A stretch of DNA of 64,000 nt from Algoriphagus hitonicola (GTDB lineage Bacteria > Bacteroidota > Bacteroidia > Cytophagales > Cyclobacteriaceae), in assembly GCF_900113375.1 (NCBI RefSeq), contig NZ_FOPC01000002.1, positions 389,514-453,513 on the forward strand, read 5' to 3'. Of the stretch, positions 8,079-16,914 are shown in pieces. Made by a program: the position numbers and the translations under genes. The notes below the pieces were generated by a model. It made no database searches, was not told the origin of the DNA, and saw only the letters and a list, made by a program, of their open reading frames with translations. The stretch's first letter is position 1, and each line of letters starts with the position of its first letter.

Positions 8079-10480
8079 TAAAACTCGATGATCAAACCCA
8101 CAGTTGGAAGGATACTTCCCGCTGTATTTTCGATTTCTCTAAACAGGTATCTAGACGGATCATTGGGGTTCACGACAAGTGCTCCCGCATCATCCCGGAC
8201 CGGTACCAACAGTGGCGCCTGCAAGGCCTGAAAATTGTAGGCATTTTGGATATCCACATACCAGTTTAGATTCCAATTTTTGAAATAATACTTCTTGTCC
8301 AGCCTTAAATCCAATTGATGAAAAGCGGGCAGACGGACGCCATTGATGCGACTGAAATCCAAGATTCCCTGATTCCGAAGATCCCAGTTGGTAATCAAAG
8401 CAGACTCTTCCAAATCAAAAGGCGTGTATGGAGTTCCTCCCAAAAACCGCCATCTTGCCCCGATTTCCCAGTTTTTACCAAATCGTTTTCCTGTAGTGAG
8501 ACTCACGATAAAGCGATTGTCCCAAGAAGAAGGAACAAAGCCATCGGTATTGGGATTGGTAAATTCACTTCGCACCAATGTCAAAGAAGCTATCCCGTAA
8601 AAGTCTTTTAGCAAACGCTGCTGTGCCAAAAACTCCAAGCCATAAGCTCGCCCCTCGGCATTGGAGAGAACCGGTTCATTTCCGATCACACCAAAGTCCG
8701 CCCCGAGATTTGCCAAGGCAATTCCATTGCGGATCGAAGAGGGATAATTGCTGTAATTTTTATAGAAGGCCTCTGCAGTAAATCTTCTGTTTTTGTCTGG
8801 AACCTGCCACTCCAGCCCCGCGATGAGTTGGGCATTTCGAATGAATTGTACATCATTGTTTTGATTGACCAATTCCCCCTCATTGTTTCTAAAGCCCAAA
8901 ACGGTGTAGGGAGGTTTTTGGTAATAAATCCCGGCATTTGCGGTAGCAAATAAATTGGGTCGAAGCTGATAAGATGCCGAAAACCGGGGACTGATTTGAT
9001 TCAGGGGGTTCTTTGCCGACTGGCCAAAATCTGCGCCGTCCATTCTCAATCCTCCCGTCAAGAGTAAACGCTCTCCTTTGAGATATTTGCTGGCCGACAC
9101 GAAAGCACCATACAAGTTAAAATTGGAGATGGAATTAATGTCAATTACCTGACTTTGTCCGGCTAAAGTCGCCCGGTCAAAATTGTCAATAAAATAACGA
9201 CTGTATTCATAATTGACCCCATATTTAAGGGTATAGCCGGATCCGAAAATGGAATTTTCAGCCCGAAACTTATTTTCAGATTCCTGTGAAGTGTAATCAA
9301 AAAGCAGGTTCTCCGGAGAACTGTCATCATTATTGGCGTATTTGAAGGAGCGATTGTTCAGCATATTTCTGCTGAGTACAAAAGTCCAAAAGCCATTGTC
9401 ACGGAAGCGCTTGAGCTTCACCCCAGTTGCATAGTTCCATTGCTCCTGAATAGGAAGTACTCCCAATAAGTACAGGCGATTTTCACGTTCTTCTTCGTTT
9501 TCCTCATCAGGCACATCAAAGTTTAGCTTAAACTTATCAATCGCCCCGACTCCCAAAAAAGTCAACTCCGTTTTTTCATTGATTTTGGTCACCGTCTTAA
9601 ACTGAAAATCATTGAATGTTGGCAGAAATGGAAGCCCAATCAACCGAAATAATCCTTGTAAATAGGAGCGACGCGCAGAAAAAATATAGCTGGTTTTTTC
9701 ACTCAATGGACCTTCATTGGAAAGGGTCAATTCTGAAGCCCCAACGGTAAGCTGTGTAAACATTTTATCCCTTCGGCCTTCTTTTAGACTGATCTCAAAA
9801 AAAGAACTCAAGGCATCCATCCGGTTGGCTGGAAAACCACCGGTAATCAAATCCACATTCTTGATCAGGTTTACATTTAGGATACCCACAGGACCACCGG
9901 AAGAACCCTGTGTAGCGAAATGATTGATGACTGGAACCTCTATCTCATCGATAAAAAATTTATTTTCATTGGGAGCGCCTCCACGGATCAAGATATCATT
10001 CCGAAAGCTTGGCGTGCTGGCCACTCCCGGCAGGGCCTGAATTACCCTGGAAATGTCCCGATTGCCACCCGGATAGCGCTCAATCTCATTGGCATTGAGT
10101 TTTCTCACTGAGAGCGGAGTCTCCTCTGACCTAGAAAACTCTGAGCTGACAACCACCTCACCCAATTCTGAAGCATCTTCCTCCAGCTCAAAATCCAACT
10201 GTACGGGGCGCGCCTGAGTCACTTGAATCTCGAATTGGGTTTGGGATTTGAATCCGACAAAACTAGCACGGACATTATAGAGTCCAGGAGGAATATTGCT
10301 GATTTCGTAATTTCCACTTTCGTCAGTTATGGCCCCAAGTTCAGTTTCCAAAACGAAAACATTGGCAAACGGCACCGGTTCATTATTGACGGGATTAAAC
10401 ACTCTTCCACGAATAATCCCCTGAGAAAATGCCTGAGAAGCGATTAAGAAAAGAGCAAAAAGAAGTAGTAATTTTTTCAT
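8078..10480 (-). CDS. TonB-dependent receptor with carboxypeptidase-like N-terminal domain
   Basis: An 800-residue outer-membrane receptor. The signal peptide (MKKLLLLFALFLIASQA) is followed by a carboxypeptidase-regulatory-like domain (residues about 20-105: IIRGRVFNPVNNEPVPFANV, then DESGNYEISNIPPGLYNV), a plug domain (IERYPGGNRDISRVIQALPGV, then DILIRGGAPNENKFFIDEIEVP), and a large 22-strand-type barrel ending in VGLIIEF. No SusD partner is next to it, so it is not a classical polysaccharide utilisation locus pair; the ligand is unknown. It lies just downstream of the carotenoid genes on the same strand, with 80 bases between. Its last codon abuts the inverted-repeat element. Confidence 0.93.
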   Translation of the reverse strand: MKKLLLLFALFLIASQAFSQGIIRGRVFNPVNNEPVPFANVFVLETELGAITDESGNYEISNIPPGLYNVRASFVGFKSQTQFEIQVTQARPVQLDFELEEDASELGEVVVSSEFSRSEETPLSVRKLNANEIERYPGGNRDISRVIQALPGVASTPSFRNDILIRGGAPNENKFFIDEIEVPVINHFATQGSSGGPVGILNVNLIKNVDLITGGFPANRMDALSSFFEISLKEGRRDKMFTQLTVGASELTLSNEGPLSEKTSYIFSARRSYLQGLFRLIGLPFLPTFNDFQFKTVTKINEKTELTFLGVGAIDKFKLNFDVPDEENEEERENRLYLLGVLPIQEQWNYATGVKLKRFRDNGFWTFVLSRNMLNNRSFKYANNDDSSPENLLFDYTSQESENKFRAENSIFGSGYTLKYGVNYEYSRYFIDNFDRATLAGQSQVIDINSISNFNLYGAFVSASKYLKGERLLLTGGLRMDGADFGQSAKNPLNQISPRFSASYQLRPNLFATANAGIYYQKPPYTVLGFRNNEGELVNQNNDVQFIRNAQLIAGLEWQVPDKNRRFTAEAFYKNYSNYPSSIRNGIALANLGADFGVIGNEPVLSNAEGRAYGLEFLAQQRLLKDFYGIASLTLVRSEFTNPNTDGFVPSSWDNRFIVSLTTGKRFGKNWEIGARWRFLGGTPYTPFDLEESALITNWDLRNQGILDFSRINGVRLPAFHQLDLRLDKKYYFKNWNLNWYVDIQNAYNFQALQAPLLVPVRDDAGALVVNPNDPSRYLFREIENTAGSILPTVGLIIEF

Positions 10481-10560
10481 AGCTGAGTCAATAAACTAAA
10501 AATCAAAAAAGTCACGAATAGTTTGGTTTATACTCGAAATTTTGACGAAAATCAACGAAA

Positions 10561-11271
10561 TCAGACCGTTTGTTTTTCTTTGACCCTCCAAAGCCTCCAC
10601 CAGGGTGTTCCCGGCGAATCGTGATGCTCATAATGGTAGCCAAAGAAATAACAGCTTAAAAATGCCCAAAAGTGATTTTTGGGTTGGGAAGTCGAATGAT
10701 GAGCATTTTCACTTTCACCCCGATGAGGCAGATAGGTTCCAAAGTAAAATAACTGAAGGGTAGAAAGTACTGCGGGAAGCATCCAAAATACGATGAGATT
10801 CTCTGTCGGTAACCACAGCTTCAAAATATTAAAGGTGACTGCCATCAATAGAAATTGCCAAATATTCAGGTATTGACGGATAAAGGATAAATACCAAATC
10901 AAAAACCTGCCTGAGGGGTGATAATCGGGGTCATTTTCGGTGGCCACATGCCGGTGGTGTTCATGATGCTTGGGAAATAAGCGCCAATAAAAGTTATAGG
11001 AGAATAAAATTGCGGCAATCCACCCCGTGATGTGATTTGCTTTTTTGTGCGAAGAAACTACCCCGTGCATGGCATCATGAGCAGTGATGAATAAGCCGGT
11101 GTAGAGGTGCGTCTGAATTAAAATCCCAAGATAAACTAAGGGGTTTGACCAGCTGAACTCTAGATTCAATAAAAAAATCAAACTCACCCACCACAAAACA
11201 ATAATCGACCAACCGATGATCATTCCTTTTGGGTCGATAATTCTGGAAGATGATGAGGGTATTGAATTCAT
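10561..11271 (-). CDS. crtW: CrtW-type beta-carotene 4-ketolase (fatty-acid-desaturase fold)
   Basis: A 236-residue membrane di-iron oxygenase expected to add 4-keto groups to beta-ionone rings. The histidine clusters of the CrtW group are all present: HDAMHG, HHEHHRH, and FGYHYEHHDSPGTPWW near the C-terminus, separated by hydrophobic spans. I start at the ATG at 11271 (MNSIPSSSSRI) because the open frame before it overlaps ispH and lacks family resemblance; the resulting length is typical. It follows ispH by 17 bases and is the last gene of the crt unit. A fatty acid desaturase is the alternative, but size, motif spacing and context favour CrtW. Confidence 0.85.
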   Translation of the reverse strand: MNSIPSSSSRIIDPKGMIIGWSIIVLWWVSLIFLLNLEFSWSNPLVYLGILIQTHLYTGLFITAHDAMHGVVSSHKKANHITGWIAAILFSYNFYWRLFPKHHEHHRHVATENDPDYHPSGRFLIWYLSFIRQYLNIWQFLLMAVTFNILKLWLPTENLIVFWMLPAVLSTLQLFYFGTYLPHRGESENAHHSTSQPKNHFWAFLSCYFFGYHYEHHDSPGTPWWRLWRVKEKQTV

Positions 11272-11288
11272 GAATTTTGGGCCTTTTT

Positions 11289-12134
11289 TTAAAAGGTCAA
11301 AATCCGTTCCTTGACTTGCTCCATAAGCCACATGGGAGTAGATGTAGCTCCACAAATTCCCACTCGATCGTTTATTTCAAACCAATTCCCTTCGATTTGA
11401 TCCGGATTGGAAACAAAGTGGGTGTTCGGATTTTTTTCCTTACAGACATTATAAAGAACCTTCCCGTTGGAGGATTTGGTTCCACTGACAAAAATGATTT
11501 TGTCAAATTTCTCGGCGAAATCACGCAGCTCTTTATCCCGATTGGAGACTTGCCTACAAATGGTATCATTGGTATTTACCGTGATTCCGTTTTGGCGGAG
11601 AATTTCATTGATCTCATAAAACTTATCCGTACTCTTGGTAGTCTGAGAGTACAGGGTGATACTTTTGGGCAAAGTAGTCAAATCAAGCTCAGAAATATCC
11701 TGAAATACCACCGCTTTATTATTGGTTTGTCCCAGCAGTCCGATGACCTCAGCATGACCATGTTTTCCATAAATGTAGATGGTCTCGTCTTTGTCAAATG
11801 AATTTTTGATCCGGTTTTGCAATTTCAGCACGACCGGACAGGAAGCATCAATCAGCGTAAGATTATTGTTGATGGCCAATTCATACGTAGAAGGTGGCTC
11901 ACCATGTGCACGAATGAGCACTTTTTCATTTTTCAATCCAAACAAATCTCCGTGATCGATAATTTTCAGTCCTTTGCGGGTAAGTCGGTTGACCTCTTCG
12001 TCATTGTGGACAATATCTCCCAAGCAGTATAGGTATCCCTGCTCTTCCAAAATCTCCTCCGCCATCTCAATAGCGTAAACCACTCCAAAGCAAAAGCCTG
12101 AATGATTGTCAATTTCTACGTGGAGATTTTTCAT
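11289..12134 (-). CDS. ispH: 4-hydroxy-3-methylbut-2-enyl diphosphate reductase
   Basis: IspH reduces HMBPP to IPP and DMAPP, the last step of the MEP pathway, using an iron-sulfur cluster. The three cluster cysteines are seen in HSGFCFGVVYA, IDASCPVVLKLQ and VGICGATSTPMW; the HGE acid/base motif (RAHGEPPST) and the GTKSSNGK and SNRDKEL segments are also present. The ATG at 12134 (MKNLHVEIDNHSGFCFG) gives the normal 281 residues; an upstream extension lacks similarity. It sits inside the carotenoid unit between the lycopene cyclase (113 bases upstream) and crtW, which would tie precursor supply to pigment synthesis. Confidence 0.96.
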   Translation of the reverse strand: MKNLHVEIDNHSGFCFGVVYAIEMAEEILEEQGYLYCLGDIVHNDEEVNRLTRKGLKIIDHGDLFGLKNEKVLIRAHGEPPSTYELAINNNLTLIDASCPVVLKLQNRIKNSFDKDETIYIYGKHGHAEVIGLLGQTNNKAVVFQDISELDLTTLPKSITLYSQTTKSTDKFYEINEILRQNGITVNTNDTICRQVSNRDKELRDFAEKFDKIIFVSGTKSSNGKVLYNVCKEKNPNTHFVSNPDQIEGNWFEINDRVGICGATSTPMWLMEQVKERILTF

Positions 12135-12247
12135 TTGATTAAAATTGATTTTTAATGTTCTGATCTTCAAGACCAGAGAAAGATAATCGGAAGCCGTTGA
12201 TATTCAAGTTTTTTTGTTCCACTTATGCGCTACTTGATTTCATAGAT

Positions 12248-12958
12248 CTATAAACTCTTGAGTGAATGAATTGTTTTTGGCCGCCGTATCCACTCATAGA
12301 AGGATACATTCATAAGCAATAATGTCATGGAATATATGCTGTCCTCAATCGGCACGGTCCAAATTCTGATCCCGAGATTTTCCATACTATTATAAATAAC
12401 CACAGGTTCCTCAGTCAAACCTCCGGTAAGAACCCCATTGCAAAGAAAGAAGGGAATCAAATGAACCAGATAAGCAAACAGAAATCGACCCAAATATCGG
12501 TCACCAAATATCAGATAATGAGCAGTCAAGGCAACTGCTCCTACAAAAAAGTTGACCGTCGTGTACCATTTGTCCATATGCAAAAATCCCAATAACAAAA
12601 GCACTGGCACCAAAACGAAGACAAAAGGCTTTCCCAGTTTTTTAAAATGGTCCTTGGGAAAGAAATAAATCAATACCTCATAAATAAACAGGCAAGCAAA
12701 GGGAACAGCTAAGAAAAACAGCCATTCCTCCAGGGGAAGATTCAAAATAAACAGACCGGAAAGGTAGGTGGGGTTAAACTCCCAAACTCCTATGTTGGTG
12801 AACCACACATCCCAAATGATGAAGAAGGCTGCAGTAATCAACATCCCGGGAAAGATCTGTGGCCATTTGGAGGCATAGCGGATTCTGTGCTCAAAGGATT
12901 GAGCCAAAGGATAAGAAATCGCAAAAAGTAACACGCCAAAATACAGAAACTTCTCCAT
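12248..12958 (-). CDS. crtYcd: Fused lycopene beta-cyclase (CrtYc-CrtYd type)
   Basis: A 236-residue integral membrane protein with about seven helices made of two homologous halves. Each half carries the cyclase motif: NLPLEEWLFF in the first and TVPIEDSIYSM in the second. This is the arrangement of the heterodimeric CrtYc/CrtYd cyclases joined in one chain, a form described in the Algoriphagus group and related to the cyclase domain of fungal CrtYB. It converts psi ends of lycopene (or gamma-carotene) into beta rings. Its ATG overlaps the crtB stop (TGATG), indicating translational coupling. Confidence 0.9.
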   Translation of the reverse strand: MEKFLYFGVLLFAISYPLAQSFEHRIRYASKWPQIFPGMLITAAFFIIWDVWFTNIGVWEFNPTYLSGLFILNLPLEEWLFFLAVPFACLFIYEVLIYFFPKDHFKKLGKPFVFVLVPVLLLLGFLHMDKWYTTVNFFVGAVALTAHYLIFGDRYLGRFLFAYLVHLIPFFLCNGVLTGGLTEEPVVIYNSMENLGIRIWTVPIEDSIYSMTLLLMNVSFYEWIRRPKTIHSLKSL

Positions 12959-13800
12959 CAGCTTATCCCTAGTTTAGTGCCGAAATACGTCCCTAAAAGC
13001 AATGATATTTTTCGGGCATTGGGGATCCTGATTCGCTGTTGGGTAATGGTTTCGGCAGGCAGACCTTTTATTTTATCGAATAATTTCTGATAATAAAGAT
13101 AGGCCACTTTCACCCCAAGTTTAGCCCCGTCCGGGAGCTGTTCTATTCCTATCAGCGAATCATCAAAATCCTGCTGAATATCCAATTCGATTTGACTTTT
13201 TATCGCCTTGTCAAACAGCTTGTAATCAACGCCCGGGAAATACACTCGTCCTCGTTCCTCAAAATCACTCTTGATATCCCGAAGGAAATTTACTTTCTGA
13301 AATGCTGCTCCAAGTTTACATGCCGGGGTCTTTAATTTTTCATAAAGTACCGAGTCTCCTTCACAGAAAACCTTCAGGCACATCAATCCCACAACTTCGG
13401 CTGAGCCATAAATGTATTCGTGATAGCGGGAATCATTGTAAGTGCGGAAATCCAAATCCATTTCCATGCTGTGCAAAAATGCTTCTATCAAATCCAGATC
13501 AATCTGATATTGATTGACGATCAACTGGAAAGCATGCAATACAGGGTTGAGGGAGATTTTGGATTCGATGGCCTCATAGGTATCTTTTTTAAACCGCTCC
13601 AAAAGCCCTGCTTTATCCTGGTCGTGAAAGGTGTCCACGATTTCATCCGCATAGCGAACAAAACCATAAATGGCATAAATAGGCAAATGGAATTTACGAT
13701 CGAGGGTCTTGATCCCGAGCGTAAAACTCGTGCTATACCGCTGGGTAATCAGCCGGCTACATTCCAGCGTGGTTTGATCAAAAAGACTTTTAGCATCCAT
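12958..13800 (-). CDS. crtB: Phytoene synthase
   Basis: A 280-residue trans-isoprenyl diphosphate synthase (head-to-head type) that condenses two geranylgeranyl diphosphates to phytoene. Both Mg2+-diphosphate aspartate motifs are present: YADEIVDTF near residue 50 and NFLRDIKSDFEERGRVYFP near residue 175. The FSTSF-like N-terminus (RYSTSFTLGIK) is also typical. It starts 21 bases after crtI and overlaps the cyclase gene downstream. No geranylgeranyl diphosphate synthase (crtE) is in the window, so that step must be encoded elsewhere. Confidence 0.96.
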   Translation of the reverse strand: MDAKSLFDQTTLECSRLITQRYSTSFTLGIKTLDRKFHLPIYAIYGFVRYADEIVDTFHDQDKAGLLERFKKDTYEAIESKISLNPVLHAFQLIVNQYQIDLDLIEAFLHSMEMDLDFRTYNDSRYHEYIYGSAEVVGLMCLKVFCEGDSVLYEKLKTPACKLGAAFQKVNFLRDIKSDFEERGRVYFPGVDYKLFDKAIKSQIELDIQQDFDDSLIGIEQLPDGAKLGVKVAYLYYQKLFDKIKGLPAETITQQRIRIPNARKISLLLGTYFGTKLGIS

Positions 13801-13821
13801 TGCTATAATATACCCATTTAT

Positions 13822-15306
13822 TTACAGATTGTTTTCTTTGATCACCTCTTTTGCGACTACGCCTCCCGAAATAAGGGATGGTGGAACTCCCGGTCCCGGA
13901 ACTGTCAATTGACCGGTATAGTATAGATTTTTGACTTTCTTATTCTTGAGCGAAGGTTTAAGGATAGCAGTTTGCGTCAGCGTGTTTGCCAAGCCATAGG
14001 CGTTTCCTTTAAAGGCATGGTAATCCGATTTAAAATCTGAATGCGCATAAGATCGCTTATAGATTACCTTTGACCGCACTTCCTGCCCAGTGATTCGCTC
14101 CAGACGCTCCATGATAATGTCATAATATTTTTCGCGCATCTCCTCGCTATCTTCCAGATCCGGGGCCAAAGGGATCAATAAAAACATATTTTCCTTTCCT
14201 TCGGGAGCTACGGATGGGTCAGTGATGGAAGGAACGGAGGCATAAAAAAGCGGCTTTTCCGGCCACCTTGGATTTTTGTAAATCGCATCAGCATGCGGTC
14301 CCAGAGGTTCGTCAAAGAATAAATTATGATGACGTAGGTTTTTGAGTTTTTTATCTATTCCAAGATAAAAGAGCAAACTGGAAGGCGCCATGACACGCTT
14401 ATCCCAATATTCTTCGGAGTAATTACTGTATTTGGGATTGACGAGATGCTTATCCACATGATGATAATCCGCTCCTGCCACCACTATATCCGCTTCGATT
14501 TTTTCACCGGATACCAATCGCACTCGTTTAGCAATTCCGTTTTCGATTTCGATTTCTTCTACTTCGGATGCATATCGGATTTTGACCCCTTTTTCTTCCG
14601 CGAGAGAGACCATCCCTCGGATGATTTCATGCATACCATTCATGGGATACCACGTCCCCAATGCGATATCCGCATAGTTCATCAGGGAATACAGCGCGGG
14701 AATATTTTCGGCAGTTTCTCCGAGAAACAACACTGGAAACTCCATCAACCGGATGATTTGCTCCGACTTGAAAAACTTCCGAACGTGCTTGGACATGGAT
14801 TGGAAAATATCCATACGAACCATATCTGCCAACAAACCCGGAGAAGCAAATTCTAAAAGCGATCGACTGGGTCTTTTGACCAAATCATGGATGCCCACTT
14901 CGTATTTGTATTTGGCCTGTGCCAAAAATTTATCCAACTGAACTCCCGCGCCCGGCTCGATACGATCGAGCATTTGCTTAAACTCATCCAGATTGGCTGG
15001 GATATCCAAGGTTTCCTTTTCGCCATAAATCACAGCGTATGAAGGATCCAACCGGATCAAATCATAATAATCAGAAGGGGTTTTGCCAAACTTGGCAAAG
15101 TAATTTTCAAAGACATCCGGCATCCAATACCAACTCGGACCCATATCAAAAACAAACCCCTGGTGCTCAAACTTTCGCGCTCGACCTCCTGGGGTTTCGT
15201 TCTTTTCAATTAAGGTAACTAAACAACTTGTATCGTTTGCCAAATGAGTAGCTGCTGAGAGACCTGCAAATCCAGACCCTATTACTACCACGTGCTTTTG
15301 ACTCAT
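13822..15306 (-). CDS. crtI: Phytoene desaturase (CrtI family)
   Basis: A 494-residue FAD-dependent desaturase/isomerase that introduces the double bonds converting phytoene to lycopene. It opens with the dinucleotide-binding VVVIGSGFAGLSAATHLA and the GGRARKFEHQGFVFDMGPSWY segment, and closes with the family signature YYTGQLTVPGPGVPPSLISG. Length is typical. It begins 4 bases after the ECF sigma gene. It is the only desaturase of this family in the window; a separate 3',4'-desaturase (CrtD), which a flexixanthin pathway would need, is either elsewhere or this enzyme does both. Confidence 0.96.
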   Translation of the reverse strand: MSQKHVVVIGSGFAGLSAATHLANDTSCLVTLIEKNETPGGRARKFEHQGFVFDMGPSWYWMPDVFENYFAKFGKTPSDYYDLIRLDPSYAVIYGEKETLDIPANLDEFKQMLDRIEPGAGVQLDKFLAQAKYKYEVGIHDLVKRPSRSLLEFASPGLLADMVRMDIFQSMSKHVRKFFKSEQIIRLMEFPVLFLGETAENIPALYSLMNYADIALGTWYPMNGMHEIIRGMVSLAEEKGVKIRYASEVEEIEIENGIAKRVRLVSGEKIEADIVVAGADYHHVDKHLVNPKYSNYSEEYWDKRVMAPSSLLFYLGIDKKLKNLRHHNLFFDEPLGPHADAIYKNPRWPEKPLFYASVPSITDPSVAPEGKENMFLLIPLAPDLEDSEEMREKYYDIIMERLERITGQEVRSKVIYKRSYAHSDFKSDYHAFKGNAYGLANTLTQTAILKPSLKNKKVKNLYYTGQLTVPGPGVPPSLISGGVVAKEVIKENNL

Positions 15307-15310
15307 TTGA

Positions 15311-15823
15311 TCAATTTTTGTGCTGATATACTGCCAAATCCTCTTTCAACAATTTCCTAGCAATATGGATTCTATTCTTTACAGTTCCAATTGGAATCTG
15401 CAACTTATCGGCAATCTCATGATACTTAAATCCTCTGAAATGCATCATAAATGGTGTTTTGTACACATCGTCCAACTTACCAATCGCTGATTGTACATCG
15501 TCCATGGTAAAATTGCCATAAGCTCCGTTTTCGATCTGCGTATCGCTGGAATTAATATAGTGTAAATTATCGGTAGTATCGACAAAAGTACCTCTCCTCA
15601 CCATTCGCTGATAGTTGGTGATGAAGGTGTTTTTCATAATGGTATAAAGCCAAGCCTTAAGGTTAGTTCCTTCGGTAAATTTATCCCGATTGGTAAAGGC
15701 CTTGACCATTGTATCCTGAAGCAAATCATTGGCATCATCCATATCTCGGGTGAGCTTCAATGCAAAAGGCTTAAGTGAACTTGAAAGCTTGTGTAACGAG
15801 TAACTGAATTCTAGAGTTGTCAT
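15311..15823 (-). CDS. ECF-type RNA polymerase sigma factor
   Basis: A 170-residue sigma-70 family protein with region 2 (FALKLTRDMDDANDLLQDTMVKAF, then NLKAWLYTIMKNTFITNYQR) and region 4 (GFKYHEIADKLQIPIGTVKNRIHIARKLL), and no region 3, as expected for ECF factors. I use the ATG at 15823 (MTTLEFSYSL), which sits well behind a promoter and gives homologous length. It is the first gene of the crtI-crtB-crtYcd unit and next to a CarH-like regulator. No anti-sigma gene is adjacent. By analogy to LitS of actinomycetes and CarQ of myxobacteria it may carry the light signal to the crt promoters; that is inference. Confidence 0.93.
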   Translation of the reverse strand: MTTLEFSYSLHKLSSSLKPFALKLTRDMDDANDLLQDTMVKAFTNRDKFTEGTNLKAWLYTIMKNTFITNYQRMVRRGTFVDTTDNLHYINSSDTQIENGAYGNFTMDDVQSAIGKLDDVYKTPFMMHFRGFKYHEIADKLQIPIGTVKNRIHIARKLLKEDLAVYQHKN

Positions 15824-15840
15824 GGTAGCGATTGCTTTTT

Positions 15841-15879
15841 GTTTAATCAAACTTAGTAATGATTAAACAATCTACCAAA
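15841..15879 (-). promoter_or_regulatory. Sigma-crtI promoter with palindromic operator over the -7 box
   Basis: On the minus strand TTTG (15876-15879), 20 bases, TAAGTTTG (15848-15855) matches the Bacteroidota consensus exactly. An inverted repeat GTTTAATC-N12-GATTAAAC (15841-15848 and 15861-15868 in plus coordinates) brackets the -7 box, and another ATTAAAC half-site lies at 15906-15912. Protein bound there should block the promoter. The CarH-like regulator encoded next door is the obvious candidate. Confidence 0.65.
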
Positions 15880-15960
15880 CTTTTGTTGAGATATTTTTCA
15901 ATTAAATTAAACAAAAATTCATAAAATCGCTCTACATGTCTCAAATGGACTTTTTCATAA

Positions 15961-15990
15961 TAAAAAAAGCATTCCGGAGGGAATGCTTTT
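15961..15990 (-). terminator. Terminator downstream of the CarH-like gene
   Basis: AAAAGCATTCC (15965-15975) and GGAATGCTTTT (15980-15990) form an 11-bp perfect stem with a 4-base GGAG loop; on the minus strand it ends in a run of seven T. It separates the cruF-crtZ-carH unit from the sigma-crt unit. Confidence 0.88.
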
Positions 15991-16017
15991 GTTTAAGTTT
16001 TGCTGCTTTTCTCTACA

Positions 16018-16914
16018 CTATTTTTCTACGGGTACCCGTTCGAGCTCTTCAAGTAAGTCTTTGATTTCACGAATGTAGTTGAGCTGCTGCACATTGGAGG
16101 GAAACTCCAAATCCTGACCGATGACCTGATAGCCTGTGACCAAAATAGTAGATTTATTAAACCGCTCCGAAAGGGCATTGATATAATCTTGAGCATACTC
16201 AGCACTTGGCGAAGTCGTAATTATTGTGAGCAGATATTCAGGTTCGTGTAATTTATATACAGATAATAAATCGTCATTGGGTGTGCTTTGCCCGAGATAG
16301 ATGACTTTGTGCCCGGCACTCTTTATAAGGTAGGCCGCGAAAAGCAGGGAAATCTCGTGAAGCTCTCCCTCAGGAAGGAAAAGCAAGAATTTCTTACCTC
16401 CACCATTTACGATCTGACCGTCGATAGCTACAATTAGTTTCTGACGAACGAGATTGGAAATAAAATGCTCCTGGGCAGGATTGATCGCACCAGTCTGCCA
16501 AAGCACACCGATTTTTGACATAAAGGGATAAATAATATTGAGCATCGTCTGCTCAAATCCCAATTTCAAAATATTAGAGGAGAGGATTTTGTCAAATCGC
16601 TCTTCGTCCATTTCAATCATGCAAATCGTCAAAGCATGAATCTGATCATCGTGAGTAAGTGATCGCTCCGTCAGCTTCATCACTTCTTCTTTGATGTCAA
16701 CGGCATCCATGGAAGCGATTTTACTGATTTTAAACCCGTTGTCGTTTAGCAAAGCGACATTTAGGATCAGTTTGAGATCCGCATCATCGTAATAACGGAT
16801 ATTGGTATCCGTACGCTTAGGGCAAAGCAAACTGTAGCGCTGCTCCCAAATACGAAGTGTGTGGGCTTTGATGCCCGATAACTGTTCCAGATCTTTAATT
16901 GAATAGGTGCTCAC
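16018..16914 (-). CDS. MerR-family regulator with B12-binding domain (CarH/LitR-like photoreceptor)
   Basis: A 298-residue protein: MerR winged helix-turn-helix (residues 1-75, YSIKDLEQLSGIKAHTLRIWEQRY), a helical bundle with the signature W139-x9-E149-H150, and a Rossmann-type cobalamin domain with H186 in GELHEIS, equivalent to the lower-axial histidine of CarH. These are hallmarks of adenosylcobalamin light sensors that repress carotenoid genes in the dark. The residue after W139 is Q140, where Thermus CarH has the histidine that becomes the second cobalt ligand after light. The start is a GTG overlapping the crtZ stop (GTGA), so it is coupled to crtZ. A B12-independent CarA-like role is the alternative. 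Confidence 0.85.
   Translation of the reverse strand: MSTYSIKDLEQLSGIKAHTLRIWEQRYSLLCPKRTDTNIRYYDDADLKLILNVALLNDNGFKISKIASMDAVDIKEEVMKLTERSLTHDDQIHALTICMIEMDEERFDKILSSNILKLGFEQTMLNIIYPFMSKIGVLWQTGAINPAQEHFISNLVRQKLIVAIDGQIVNGGGKKFLLFLPEGELHEISLLFAAYLIKSAGHKVIYLGQSTPNDDLLSVYKLHEPEYLLTIITTSPSAEYAQDYINALSERFNKSTILVTGYQVIGQDLEFPSNVQQLNYIREIKDLLEELERVPVEK

Noticed and set aside
8078..10480. TonB receptor as part of a SusC/SusD glycan locus
   Set aside because: No SusD gene and no glycan enzymes adjacent; it is a stand-alone receptor.
10561..11271. CrtW-like gene read as a lipid desaturase
   Set aside because: Length, histidine-box spacing and position in the crt unit all favour a carotenoid ketolase.
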